A program made the translations under genes and the position numbers. DNA of 64,000 nt from JABDMH01 sp965223025 (GTDB lineage Bacteria > Bacteroidota > Bacteroidia > Chitinophagales > Saprospiraceae). Position 1 is the stretch's first letter, and every line of letters begins with the position of its first letter. The notes below the pieces were generated by a model. The model had not been told where the DNA came from. It saw nothing but the letters and a program-made list of their open reading frames with translations, and made no database searches. This document shows, in pieces, positions 8,818 to 17,874 of this stretch. The stretch spans positions 2,285,085 through 2,349,084 of the forward strand of contig CBDCVP010000022.1 in assembly GCA_965223025.1 (NCBI GenBank), written 5' to 3'.

Positions 8818-10752
8818 ATGGCTAAATCAAAGAGAAAATCCACCGTGGGAGGTTTAGGTCGCTTTGTTGACCGGATGAAGTTACATTGGCTATATGTCAT
8901 TATTGCTACGATTGCGGTGCTGACTTATCTCAATACATTGCAGCATGACTATGTATTGGACGATGCCCTGATGATCACCGACAATGCTTTTACCAAAAAG
9001 GGCGTCGCCGGTCTGGGTGAGATCTTCAGTCACGATACTTTCTACGGTTTCTTTCAGAAGGAGGGAAAGGAGCAGTTAGTCAGTGGAGGCAGATACCGGC
9101 CTTTGACACAGGCCATGTTTGCCATGGAATACGAGTTTTTTGGGGCCAATCCTTTTTTCGGCCATTTATTTAATGTCATCTGGTATGCCTTCTGCTGCTG
9201 TACCGTTTTGTTCTTTTTTCACGCCTTGCTCAAAGAGCACCACCGGATGGTCATACTGACTAGTTTTATTGCTGCCCTACTATTTACCGTACACCCAATA
9301 CATACGGAGGTCGTTGCCAACATAAAAGGACGAGATGAGATTATGGCGTTACTGCTCTCGCTCTGGGCAGCCTATTTTTCTTTGAGGGCTGTCCATAAGC
9401 GAAGTTGGCGATCTGGAGTGACGGCATCGGCGCTTTTCTTTTTAGCAATGATGGCTAAGGAAAATGCGGTGAGCTTTTTAGGAATCACCCCGGTGGCAGC
9501 GATATTACTACTGCGAAAGTCGTGGGGTGAGGGTGCAAGATCGGCCCTACCTCTGTGCGTGGGCCTTGGCGTGTACATAGTACTCAGAACAAGCATTCTG
9601 GGTTGGAACATCGCCTCAGAACGACCGATGGAGTTAATGAACAATCCATTTGTGGAGGTAGTGGATGGTGGAGTAGTGCCGATGCCCATTGAGCGCAAAG
9701 TACCAACAATCATATATGGTTTGGGCAAGTATCTTCAGCTTTCGATCTTTCCACATCCTTTGACTCATGACTATTATCCACGACACATCGAGGTGTATGA
9801 CTGGTCTAGTCTGAAGGTTTGGATTAGTCTGCTGCTGGTGCTTGGTCTGCTGGGTCTGAGTGCGACATGGTCCCGACCGATACTCACTTTTGGAATCATC
9901 TATTTCTTCCTGGCTTTGCTCCTGGTATCTAATATTTTTTTTCCGATTGGCACGAATTTGTCGGAGCGTTTTCTATTTATGCCCTCCGTTGGTGTGGCCC
10001 TGATTTTAGGATGGTTCCTAGTGCAGGTAATAGATAAGTGGTCCTACATTCCTTTATGGTTGATCCTTTTGGTATTGGTTGTCTTGGCTGGCTACAAGTC
10101 CATTGAGCGCAATCGTACCTGGAATAGCAATTTTCTACTTTTTACCACCGATGTGCAAACCTCATCAGGGTCTGCCAAGGTCCAGAATGCGGCCGGAGGG
10201 ACATTGATTGATCATGCACGCAACTTAGCGGATACAACGGAGAGAAATATTGCCCTGGATCGAGCGATCGGACACCTGCGCTCTGCGGTGGACATACATC
10301 CATTATATAAGAATGCTTATCTCCTCCTAGGCAATGCACATTTCTATCGAGGAGACCTCGAGGAAGCCATCTCCTTTTATGACCATGCACTTCAGATCGA
10401 TGACGATTATCAGGAAGCAAGGACCAATAGGGCCATCGCCCAACGTGACTTGGGTAGGTGGTATGGGGAGAAAAGAGGTGATATCAATCGGGCCTTGTCG
10501 TTGCTAGAGGAGGCCATTCCATTCATAGGGGATGATTATGAGGCCAATCGACTGCTGGGGATTGCATACGGCAATAAGGGTGATGCAGAGAATGCCGTTA
10601 AGTATTTCACAAAAGCGCTCTCGATCAAACCAAACGATGGCTGGTCACATTATAACTTAGGTCTGGCCTATTTATCACAGGGTGATTCCATTCTTGCAAA
10701 TCGTTATCTTACGAAGGCAAAGTCGCTGAATCCCAAAATTGATCGCCGATGA
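8818..10752 (+). CDS. TMTC-like membrane protein with C-terminal TPR repeats
   Basis: This 644-residue protein has roughly ten transmembrane helices in the first 430 residues, beginning at about 26-43. It has the conserved luminal loop with DYVLDDALMITDN and the HPIHTEVV...GRDE motif of TMTC / DUF1736 proteins, which are related to GT-C O-mannosyltransferases. The acidic DD pair in the first loop is the position of the catalytic acid in GT-C enzymes. Tetratricopeptide repeats fill about 470-640. A role in protein glycosylation is possible but unproven for bacterial members. The stop overlaps the next gene by 4 nt, so it heads an operon with the GH3-beta-lactamase fusion and the permease. Confidence 0.85.
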   Translation: MAKSKRKSTVGGLGRFVDRMKLHWLYVIIATIAVLTYLNTLQHDYVLDDALMITDNAFTKKGVAGLGEIFSHDTFYGFFQKEGKEQLVSGGRYRPLTQAMFAMEYEFFGANPFFGHLFNVIWYAFCCCTVLFFFHALLKEHHRMVILTSFIAALLFTVHPIHTEVVANIKGRDEIMALLLSLWAAYFSLRAVHKRSWRSGVTASALFFLAMMAKENAVSFLGITPVAAILLLRKSWGEGARSALPLCVGLGVYIVLRTSILGWNIASERPMELMNNPFVEVVDGGVVPMPIERKVPTIIYGLGKYLQLSIFPHPLTHDYYPRHIEVYDWSSLKVWISLLLVLGLLGLSATWSRPILTFGIIYFFLALLLVSNIFFPIGTNLSERFLFMPSVGVALILGWFLVQVIDKWSYIPLWLILLVLVVLAGYKSIERNRTWNSNFLLFTTDVQTSSGSAKVQNAAGGTLIDHARNLADTTERNIALDRAIGHLRSAVDIHPLYKNAYLLLGNAHFYRGDLEEAISFYDHALQIDDDYQEARTNRAIAQRDLGRWYGEKRGDINRALSLLEEAIPFIGDDYEANRLLGIAYGNKGDAENAVKYFTKALSIKPNDGWSHYNLGLAYLSQGDSILANRYLTKAKSLNPKIDRR

Positions 10753-13703
10753 TCGTATGGAGTGTACCGTGGAATTTTGTACGTGAGCCATTAATTCTCA
10801 TCATGGTGATGATGGGTTGTCTCTGCCTTGCTCAACCATCCTCCCTGGAGGAGCGAGTGTGGGTTGACTCCACCCTCGAGGCACTGTCGTTTGACCAGTG
10901 CATCGGCCAGCTTTTTATGATTCGTGCTCATTCTGACCTCGGTGAGGAACATATCATGGAAGTCGAGCGGCAAGTGAAAAAATACCAGGTCGGAGGTTTG
11001 TGTTTTTTCCAAGGCACGCCGACCGGTCATACTCGTCTGATCAACCGATATCAGAAATTGTCGGCTCATCTACCTCTGATGATTGGGATCGATGCTGAAT
11101 GGGGTCCAGCGATGCGCTTTAAGGATGCTGCTGTCGATTATCCCAGAGCTCTGATGATGGGTGCCATACAAGACAATAGCCTGATATATGATTTTGGCAA
11201 AGAGGTAGCGCGACAGCTTAAGCGAGTGGGTATTCATATCAATTTTGCACCAGTGGTAGATATCAATAATAATGCTGCTAATCCTGTGATCAATCAGCGA
11301 TCCTTTGGAGAAGATAAGTATAATGTCACCACCAAGGGGTACATGTATATGCGTGGTATGCAGGACCATCAGATAGCAGCTTGTGCCAAGCACTTTCCGG
11401 GCCATGGTGATACGGATGTAGATAGTCACGTTGATTTGCCCATCATCAAGCATTCGAAGAGAAGACTAGAAGACGTCGAATTGTTTCCTTTTGAAACCTT
11501 GATCAATCATCATGTGGCCAGTGTCATGATTGCCCACCTACACATGCCTGCTCTTGGCACCAAGGATGACTTGCCGACTTCCCTTTCTAAACAGATCATC
11601 CAACAACTGCTGCGCAAGAATATGGGTTACGACGGACTCGTCTTTACAGATGCACTTGAAATGAAAGCAGTCTCAGATCGATTTGAGAATGGAGAGGTGG
11701 AGGTAAAGGCACTGGAGGCCGGCAACGATATTTTGCTGCTACCAAACGACATCGATCAAGCATTCCAGTCAATCAAGGATCAAGTCGCTGGAGGTATGCT
11801 GGACAGTGCACGAATCTATCAAAGTGTGCGGCGAATTCTCAGAGCAAAATTCCGCATGGGTTTACACCGATATCAGCCTGCCAGTGAATATGGGGTGAAA
11901 TTATCTTTGAATGACTCAAAGGCATTAAGCCTCAAGCATGCGCTTATCGAAAACGCACTGACACTTGTCCGGGATGATCACGATCTGATCCCGCTGCTGG
12001 ATCATCAACAGCAGGTAGCTTCATTGAGCCTGGGTTCGGAGTACCTGTCGCATTTTCAGGTTATGCTCAATGAATATGAAGATTTGCCCAGACATGTGGC
12101 TTCTGATCAGATTACTCCAGTACAGAAGACAGAACTGCTCCACCAGCTGGGGCAGTATGATGCAGTGATTGTCAGTTTGCATGGTATGAAGCAATATGCA
12201 AAAAGCAATTATGGACTTGATGCTTCAGCCATTGATTTCATTCAGGCGCTAAATCAGAAAACCAAAGTGGTTCTGATGATCTTTGGCAACCCGTATAGTC
12301 TGAGACATTTCGATGAGATCGAAACGGTTGCAGTATGCTATGACAATGATCGCCTCACCCAAAATCTGGCTGCTCAGGCGGTATTTGGTGCGATCGGTTT
12401 TAAAGGTCGGCTGCCGGTCACGGCATCCGAGAAAAGCAGTTTTGGCACGGGCCGGGACACCAAAGCACATCAACGTATCGGTTATTCGGTCCCTGCCAGG
12501 GTGGGAATGGTGATGGACTCGGTCAAGCAGATCGACCGAATCATTCATGAATTGATAGACCGGCAAGCTGCACCGGGAGCCCAACTTTTGGTGGCTAAAG
12601 ATGGCAAGGTCGTCTACCAGAAGGAGTATGGCTATCACACCTACTTAAAAGACAAGCCGGTGCAGCGCCATCACATTTATGATCTCGCCAGTTTGACAAA
12701 GACCACAGCTAGCACGATTGCCATCATGAAGTTGTACGAAGAATCCAAGGTGGACCTGCACAAATCTATTGTCACTTATGTTCCAGAGTTACATGGAACG
12801 AATAAGGCAGATATGACCTTAAAACAGATCATGAGCCACCAAGCTGGTTTGAAACCCTGGATACCTTTTTACCGCCATACATTGTCTAGCTCGTCGGGTA
12901 GACCAGCGGGTCCTTACTATGATTCTAGTCCCTCCGACTCCTATGGGGTCAAAGTGACCAATGATCTCTATTTGCGGTCAGATTATCCAGATTCGATCTG
13001 GCAGCTGATCATCGAATCAGAAGTAGCTCCACCAGGGAGGTATCGGTACAGTGATCTGGGTTTTTACCTGATTGCACGCATCATTGAGAATGTATCGGGC
13101 TTACCTATTGATCAGTATGTAAGAAAATATTTTTATGATCCTTTACACATGGTTCGAACCACCTACCGGCCACTGGAGAGGATTACCAGACAGGACATTG
13201 TACCTACTGAGAAGGACAGTTATTTTCGTCATGCTGATGTGCGGGGTTATGTCCATGACATGGGAGCTGCCATGCTTTCAGGCGTGAGTGGACATGCGGG
13301 GTTGTTCTCCAATACCAGTGAGTTGATAAAGCTGTATCAGATGCTTCTCAATGAAGGTTACTATGGTGGAAGAAGGTACCTAAAGGAGGAGACCATCAGA
13401 TTATTTACTACTCGAGTTGGCCATTCTACTCGTAGGGGTATCGGTTTTGATATGAAAGAACTCAATCAAGACCGAAAGTGCAATATCTCTGAGTTGTCTT
13501 CAGAATCTACCTTTGGTCACTACGGATTTACGGGTACCTGTCTGTGGGTCGATCCAACGTACGATTTGATTTATATATTTCTATCTAATCGAACCTACCC
13601 CTCCATGAAAAACAATTTGTTGAATAAGGATAATTATCGTTCAAGAATTCAATCGGCCATCTATAAAGCTTTTCTACCTGCCTTTGTGCAAGATCAATCA
13701 TGA
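10749..13703 (+). CDS. Glycoside hydrolase family 3 (NagZ-like) fused to a beta-lactamase-type serine hydrolase
   Basis: This 984-residue exported protein joins two enzymes. Residues about 40-580 are a GH3 beta-N-acetylhexosaminidase: KHFPGHGDTD at 214-223, the Asp225-Ser-His227 dyad of NagZ enzymes, and the likely nucleophile Asp301 (FTDALEM). Residues about 590-975 are a class-C beta-lactamase/DD-peptidase-like domain with SxxK at Ser648/Lys651, a Tyr767-Ser-Asp motif, and HAG at 849-851. Both active sites look intact. The fusion is known in Bacteroidota and suggests combined sugar and peptide/ester trimming of murein fragments (inference). The N-terminus has a hydrophobic segment (about 16-28) serving as signal. 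It overlaps its neighbours by 4 nt on each side. Confidence 0.93.
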   Translation: MIVWSVPWNFVREPLILIMVMMGCLCLAQPSSLEERVWVDSTLEALSFDQCIGQLFMIRAHSDLGEEHIMEVERQVKKYQVGGLCFFQGTPTGHTRLINRYQKLSAHLPLMIGIDAEWGPAMRFKDAAVDYPRALMMGAIQDNSLIYDFGKEVARQLKRVGIHINFAPVVDINNNAANPVINQRSFGEDKYNVTTKGYMYMRGMQDHQIAACAKHFPGHGDTDVDSHVDLPIIKHSKRRLEDVELFPFETLINHHVASVMIAHLHMPALGTKDDLPTSLSKQIIQQLLRKNMGYDGLVFTDALEMKAVSDRFENGEVEVKALEAGNDILLLPNDIDQAFQSIKDQVAGGMLDSARIYQSVRRILRAKFRMGLHRYQPASEYGVKLSLNDSKALSLKHALIENALTLVRDDHDLIPLLDHQQQVASLSLGSEYLSHFQVMLNEYEDLPRHVASDQITPVQKTELLHQLGQYDAVIVSLHGMKQYAKSNYGLDASAIDFIQALNQKTKVVLMIFGNPYSLRHFDEIETVAVCYDNDRLTQNLAAQAVFGAIGFKGRLPVTASEKSSFGTGRDTKAHQRIGYSVPARVGMVMDSVKQIDRIIHELIDRQAAPGAQLLVAKDGKVVYQKEYGYHTYLKDKPVQRHHIYDLASLTKTTASTIAIMKLYEESKVDLHKSIVTYVPELHGTNKADMTLKQIMSHQAGLKPWIPFYRHTLSSSSGRPAGPYYDSSPSDSYGVKVTNDLYLRSDYPDSIWQLIIESEVAPPGRYRYSDLGFYLIARIIENVSGLPIDQYVRKYFYDPLHMVRTTYRPLERITRQDIVPTEKDSYFRHADVRGYVHDMGAAMLSGVSGHAGLFSNTSELIKLYQMLLNEGYYGGRRYLKEETIRLFTTRVGHSTRRGIGFDMKELNQDRKCNISELSSESTFGHYGFTGTCLWVDPTYDLIYIFLSNRTYPSMKNNLLNKDNYRSRIQSAIYKAFLPAFVQDQS

Positions 13704-14917
13704 ATCTCGTCACCTCCATTGCCAGACGTTATCTCTTTAGCCACAAGGGTACACACTTTATCAATATTATCTCTGGTATGACGATCTTAGGCCTATCCAT
13801 CGGATCTGCCGCCGTCATTCTGGTTTTATCGGTCTTTAATGGTTTTGAGACCTTGATTGCCAGCATGATAAATTCTTTCAACCCGGATCTTAAAGTAGTC
13901 CCGGTATCGGGAAAGTACTTTGAGGAGGACTCTCTCTTGATCGAACAAATTAATGCCATTGATGGGATTACATCCGTGAGCAGAACCATTGAAGAAACGG
14001 CCATCTTTGAATATGGTGATGCCAATAGTCCGGGAGTGATGAAAGGAGTGGATGATCGCTTCAATACCGTCACGACCATTGATTCGACCATGATCGAAGG
14101 TGATTACTTGCTGAAGGATTCTGAAAAGATGTTTGCTATTCTGGGATCGGGTATGGCTAGAAATCTCTCAGCGGATGTGCTGAATGTTTTTGAGCGACTC
14201 AGCATACATATGCCCAATAGGAAGTCACTGGGAGGCTTGGCTAAACCATATCATACCAGGGTCTTGAGGCCATCGGGCATATTTTCTATTCAGCAGGAAA
14301 TCGATAATCAATACATATTGGTGCCATTGGAGATTGCGAGAGATCTGCTCGATCGTCCGGAGGAGTTGAGTGCTTTGGAGGTAAGTGTTGATCCTTCGTC
14401 GAAGATCGAATCCTTGGAGAAGAAGATAGCCCAGGTATTAGGTAGTGATTTGGATGTACTCAATCGATATGAGCAAGATGAGGAATTTCTAAAGCTGATG
14501 AACATTGAAAAGTGGATGGCCTTCCTCATCGCATGCCTGATGATAGTTCTGATCTCTTTCAATCTCATCGGTTGCCTTTGGATGATCGTGCTAGACAAGC
14601 GGAAGGACATCTCTATTCTCAAGACGATGGGAAGCAATGCTGCCCTGATCAGGCGGATTTTCTTTAATCTGGGATTAATGTACACGATTGTTGGTCTGGG
14701 TCTTGGGATACTCCTTGCCTTAGTACTTTACTCTGCTCAACAACAGTTTGGCATCATCACCATGTCCCAGGGATTTGTCGTGGATCGCTATCCCATCAAA
14801 ATGAAAGTCACCGATATTCTGATTGTGAGCGCTACAGTATTGTCGATCGGTGCCATCGCATCCTATCCAGCGGCATCCAGAGCCTCCAGGCTTGGTGAAG
14901 CCATCAGAGGCCAATAA
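13700..14917 (+). CDS. ABC transporter permease, LolC/LolE-like (FtsX family)
   Basis: This 405-residue inner-membrane permease has transmembrane helix 1 at about 22-46, a large periplasmic MacB_PCD-type domain (about 50-265), then three helices (about 275-298, 318-342, 372-394) forming the FtsX domain. This layout and length fit the lipoprotein-releasing LolCDE system, which extracts lipoproteins from the inner membrane. The partner ATPase LolD is not encoded in this window. The gene is coupled to the GH3 fusion by a 4-nt overlap. The start MNLVTSIARRYLFS is typical of Bacteroidota homologues. Confidence 0.88.
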   Translation: MNLVTSIARRYLFSHKGTHFINIISGMTILGLSIGSAAVILVLSVFNGFETLIASMINSFNPDLKVVPVSGKYFEEDSLLIEQINAIDGITSVSRTIEETAIFEYGDANSPGVMKGVDDRFNTVTTIDSTMIEGDYLLKDSEKMFAILGSGMARNLSADVLNVFERLSIHMPNRKSLGGLAKPYHTRVLRPSGIFSIQQEIDNQYILVPLEIARDLLDRPEELSALEVSVDPSSKIESLEKKIAQVLGSDLDVLNRYEQDEEFLKLMNIEKWMAFLIACLMIVLISFNLIGCLWMIVLDKRKDISILKTMGSNAALIRRIFFNLGLMYTIVGLGLGILLALVLYSAQQQFGIITMSQGFVVDRYPIKMKVTDILIVSATVLSIGAIASYPAASRASRLGEAIRGQ

Positions 14918-14948
14918 CTCCATGAATCGATAGAATGTCACTTTATTA

Positions 14949-14956
14949 TATATTTG
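14949..14956 (+). promoter_or_regulatory. -7 promoter box (TATATTTG)
   Basis: TATATTTG matches TAnnTTTG and lies 15 nt before the ATG at 14972. A longer reading frame starting with TTG at 14954 would begin inside this box, which argues for 14972 as the true start. Confidence 0.5.
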
Positions 14957-14971
14957 TGTGATCATAATAAG

Positions 14972-15352
14972 ATGGAACTCTGGGAATTGGATTTTGAATG
15001 GCTAAGGGTCCAACACATAGTAAAAAATACTATGAATCGTGAGCACTTGCCTGATCTTCAGACGGTGTTGTTCCTGATTGGAATACAGGAAGTGGGAGAT
15101 ATTCGTACTGCCTTCACCAAAGAAGAGAAGCAAGATTTGATGCACGTGGCCACCTGTACCATTCTAGCGATCAGTGGTTACTATGAGTTTGTTGGTAGAG
15201 ATGAAGATGGCTGGCCGCATTATCGTGTGACCAAAGCGATACCCAAGCTGGGCTCGACGGATCAAGAAGCGTTATTGAAACGAGGAGTAATTGATTATTT
15301 TCGACTGCTCGAAACTGAGAATGGAGGTTTTCAGGAATCGACTATCAGATAA
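14972..15352 (+). CDS. Conserved protein of unknown function
   Basis: This small soluble protein of 126 residues begins MELWELDFEWL. I recognise no domain, although the stretch LPDLQTVLFLIGIQEVG (about 25-41) resembles a conserved hypothetical family I have seen in Bacteroidota; I cannot name it. It has no signal peptide or membrane helix, and a mixed helical, acidic composition. The open frame extends to a TTG at 14954, but that codon is inside a promoter box. It lies between the permease gene and two cyclophilin genes and may start their transcript. Confidence 0.65.
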   Translation: MELWELDFEWLRVQHIVKNTMNREHLPDLQTVLFLIGIQEVGDIRTAFTKEEKQDLMHVATCTILAISGYYEFVGRDEDGWPHYRVTKAIPKLGSTDQEALLKRGVIDYFRLLETENGGFQESTIR

Positions 15353-15371
15353 CATTAAAAAACCTAGTTAG

Positions 15372-16013
15372 ATGATGAAGCACACTTTATTGGCTGCACT
15401 TTTCTTGCTGCTGTTTACACAATGTCAGAAAAAAGACCGTGAAGTGATGATTGAGACCAGCATGGGCAACTTGCGTGTGCAGTTATTCAATTCCACCCCT
15501 AAGCACCGGGATAATTTTCTCAAGTTAGCTAAGGAAAGCTATTATGATGGATTGCTTTTTCATCGGGTGATCAAGGGCTTCATGATCCAGGGAGGCGATC
15601 CTGACTCCAGGGATGCACCTCCCAACCAGATGTTGGGCCAAGGAGGTCCTCCTTATCAGATCGATGCTGAGATTGGAGAGTTTCACTTTAAAGGAGCCCT
15701 GTCTGCTGCCCGGACTTCTGATGAGGTGAATCCTGAGAAGAAGTCATCGGGGTCGCAGTTCTTTATCGTTCAGGGATTTCCAGTGAAGGAGCAAGATCTA
15801 GCACAGGCTGTACAGCGAAGTGGCATCGAGTATACGGATGCACAAAAACAGCGTTATGCCCAGGAGGGTGGATATCCTTTTTTGGACGGTGACTATACTG
15901 TATTTGGACAGGTAGTTGAGGGGCTGGAGGTCATCGATAAGATTGCCAGTGTACCCACCGGCCAAGCAGATCGGCCCTTGGAAGATCTGGAAATGAAAAT
16001 CAGAGTATTATAG
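15372..16013 (+). CDS. Cyclophilin-type peptidyl-prolyl isomerase (lipoprotein)
   Basis: This 213-residue exported isomerase speeds cis-trans turning of X-Pro bonds during protein folding. A short hydrophobic signal ends with Cys18 (FTQC), probably lipid-modified although the lipobox is not canonical. The cyclophilin domain (about 25-210) has the core FHRVIKGFMIQGGDP and the later SSGSQFFIV element, with the YTVFGQV strand near the end. It lies 5 nt before a second cyclophilin gene; the two catalytic domains are closely alike and probably arose by tandem duplication. Confidence 0.92.
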   Translation: MMKHTLLAALFLLLFTQCQKKDREVMIETSMGNLRVQLFNSTPKHRDNFLKLAKESYYDGLLFHRVIKGFMIQGGDPDSRDAPPNQMLGQGGPPYQIDAEIGEFHFKGALSAARTSDEVNPEKKSSGSQFFIVQGFPVKEQDLAQAVQRSGIEYTDAQKQRYAQEGGYPFLDGDYTVFGQVVEGLEVIDKIASVPTGQADRPLEDLEMKIRVL

Positions 16014-16018
16014 AGGGT

Positions 16019-16915
16019 ATGAGCAAAGGCAGATTGATGTGGCTACTATTCGTGGCTGCGGGGGTAACAACGCTTGGCTGCAATAGGCCACTATCACAAT
16101 TTCTAGTGAGCCAAGAGGAATTGTCGGCTCCAGCCAACATAGAATTTATCAATCAATCGGAGAAGGCTGAATTCTTTACCTGGGATTTTGGCGATGGGCA
16201 CCAATCTACCGCGATCAATCCTAAGCACCGCTATGTGCAATCGGGCAAGTATAGGGTGGTCCTTAGTGCCAGCAATGGTAAGAGAAGCCGTACTTCTGAG
16301 CATATTTTGACGGTGGGGGCACCTGAGGAGCCGTTGATAGAGATACAAACAAACTACGGAAATATGTTGGTGAAGCTCTACGATGAGACCCCCAAGCATA
16401 AGGCCAATTTTATGAAATTGGCGGAAGCGCATTTCTACGATAGCCTATTATTTCACCGTGTGATTCAGGGTTTTATGATTCAGGGAGGAGATCCCACATC
16501 TCGCGCCGAAGAGCGAGGGCAGCAACTGGGAGCAGGAGGACCAGGGTACCAAATCGACGCTGAGATAGATCCTGCCTTGGTGCATACCAAAGGTGTACTT
16601 TCTGCTGCCCGGACTGGTGATGCCGTCAATCCCGAAAAGAAGTCTTCGGGATCCCAGTTTTACATCGTGCAGGGATCACCGGTTGATGAGTCACAGTTGA
16701 AAATGCTAGAGCGAAGAAAAGGTATCGCCTACACCGATGACCAAAAAAAGATGTACCAAGAACAGGGTGGGACGCCATTTCTTGATATGGAATATACGGT
16801 GTTTGGGGAGGTGATTAAGGGAAGGGGAGTGATAGATAAAATTGCAGCACAGGAGACGGATGCTGTCGATAGGCCAGTTGAGGATATTAGAATGAAGATG
16901 ATCATTATTAAGTAG
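16019..16915 (+). CDS. PKD domain-cyclophilin fusion, peptidyl-prolyl isomerase lipoprotein
   Basis: This 298-residue lipoprotein has a signal peptide with a canonical lipobox (TLGC, Cys21), then a PKD-like beta-sandwich (about 32-100; TWDFGDG followed by HRYVQSGKYRV), then a cyclophilin domain (about 105-297) with FHRVIQGFMIQGGDP and SSGSQFYIV. The PKD domain probably positions the isomerase on a surface or partner (inference). The catalytic domain resembles that of the gene immediately upstream. It is followed 6 nt later by ppgK. Confidence 0.92.
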   Translation: MSKGRLMWLLFVAAGVTTLGCNRPLSQFLVSQEELSAPANIEFINQSEKAEFFTWDFGDGHQSTAINPKHRYVQSGKYRVVLSASNGKRSRTSEHILTVGAPEEPLIEIQTNYGNMLVKLYDETPKHKANFMKLAEAHFYDSLLFHRVIQGFMIQGGDPTSRAEERGQQLGAGGPGYQIDAEIDPALVHTKGVLSAARTGDAVNPEKKSSGSQFYIVQGSPVDESQLKMLERRKGIAYTDDQKKMYQEQGGTPFLDMEYTVFGEVIKGRGVIDKIAAQETDAVDRPVEDIRMKMIIIK

Positions 16916-16921
16916 CATATT

Positions 16922-17677
16922 ATGGGTAGCAATAAGACATATTTGGGCTTTGACATTGGGGGCACAGGGATAAAGGCAGCATTGGTGGATGTCAAGGCAG
17001 GCAAATTGGTGACGGAGAAGATGCGGGAGTTGACCCCTAATCCTGCAGATCCCTCCTCGGTGGCAAAGATGGTGATGAAGATGTTTAAGAGATTTGACTA
17101 TGATGGTCCCGTGGGGGTTGGTTTTCCCGCCATCATCCGAAATGGAGTGGCCAAATCTGCATCCAATATCGATAAGAGTTGGATTGATGTTGATATTCAG
17201 GAGTTGTTTAAGAAAAAGTGTGGCGTGAAATTCTATGCTGCCAATGATGCGGACGTGGCTGGTTTGGCAGAAGTAAAATTTGGTAGAGGCAATGACATCG
17301 ATGGAACAGTCATCGTACTGACGATTGGTACAGGGATTGGTTCTGGTGTATTTCTCGATGGTCAGTTACTGCCCAATACTGAATTTGGACACTTATATTA
17401 TAAGAAGAGCATATATGAACACTATGTTTCTAATGTAGCCAGGAAGCGAGAAGACCTGACATGGGAGGAATGGGGAGCACGATTTTCTGGTTACTTGCAG
17501 CATTTAGAGACGTTGTTTTCACCGGATCTATTTATTTTAGGAGGGGGTGCGAGTAAGAAGTTTGACAAGTTTGTGGATGTGCTCAAAGTGAATACCAAGG
17601 TCGTGCCTGCCGAGTACGAAAACGATGCGGGTGTCCTGGGTGCTGCCATGTACGCCAATCAATGTGACCATAGGTAG
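16922..17677 (+). CDS. ppgK: Polyphosphate glucokinase (ROK family)
   Basis: PpgK phosphorylates glucose, using inorganic polyphosphate and in some members ATP. The 251-residue protein has the ROK/hexokinase phosphate-1 loop GFDIGGTGIKAA (9-20), the catalytic Asp in the AANDADVAG element, the phosphate-2 loop LTIGTGIGSG, and the C-terminal block with LFSPDLFILGGG that is typical of polyphosphate glucokinases. It lacks the CxCGxxGC zinc motif of many ROK sugar kinases, as polyphosphate glucokinases do. It is the last gene of the plus-strand run and sits 6 nt after the PKD-cyclophilin gene; a functional link to it is not apparent. Confidence 0.9.
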   Translation: MGSNKTYLGFDIGGTGIKAALVDVKAGKLVTEKMRELTPNPADPSSVAKMVMKMFKRFDYDGPVGVGFPAIIRNGVAKSASNIDKSWIDVDIQELFKKKCGVKFYAANDADVAGLAEVKFGRGNDIDGTVIVLTIGTGIGSGVFLDGQLLPNTEFGHLYYKKSIYEHYVSNVARKREDLTWEEWGARFSGYLQHLETLFSPDLFILGGGASKKFDKFVDVLKVNTKVVPAEYENDAGVLGAAMYANQCDHR

Positions 17678-17874
17678 CGCTCAGTGAATAGGTCAACAGA
17701 GTCCCTCTCTTCGACTATATGATATTATTCGTAGGGACAAGTCTCCACCACTTGATGACAAGTGTAGACGCGCTCGCTTGGTTGCCGCTGAAGCATCTCA
17801 TGAACCAAATCTACCAGAGCGATGTCCCTGATGCTTGCTAAGTGAGTTCCTTACTCGTCTCGTCTAGGAGGGTG

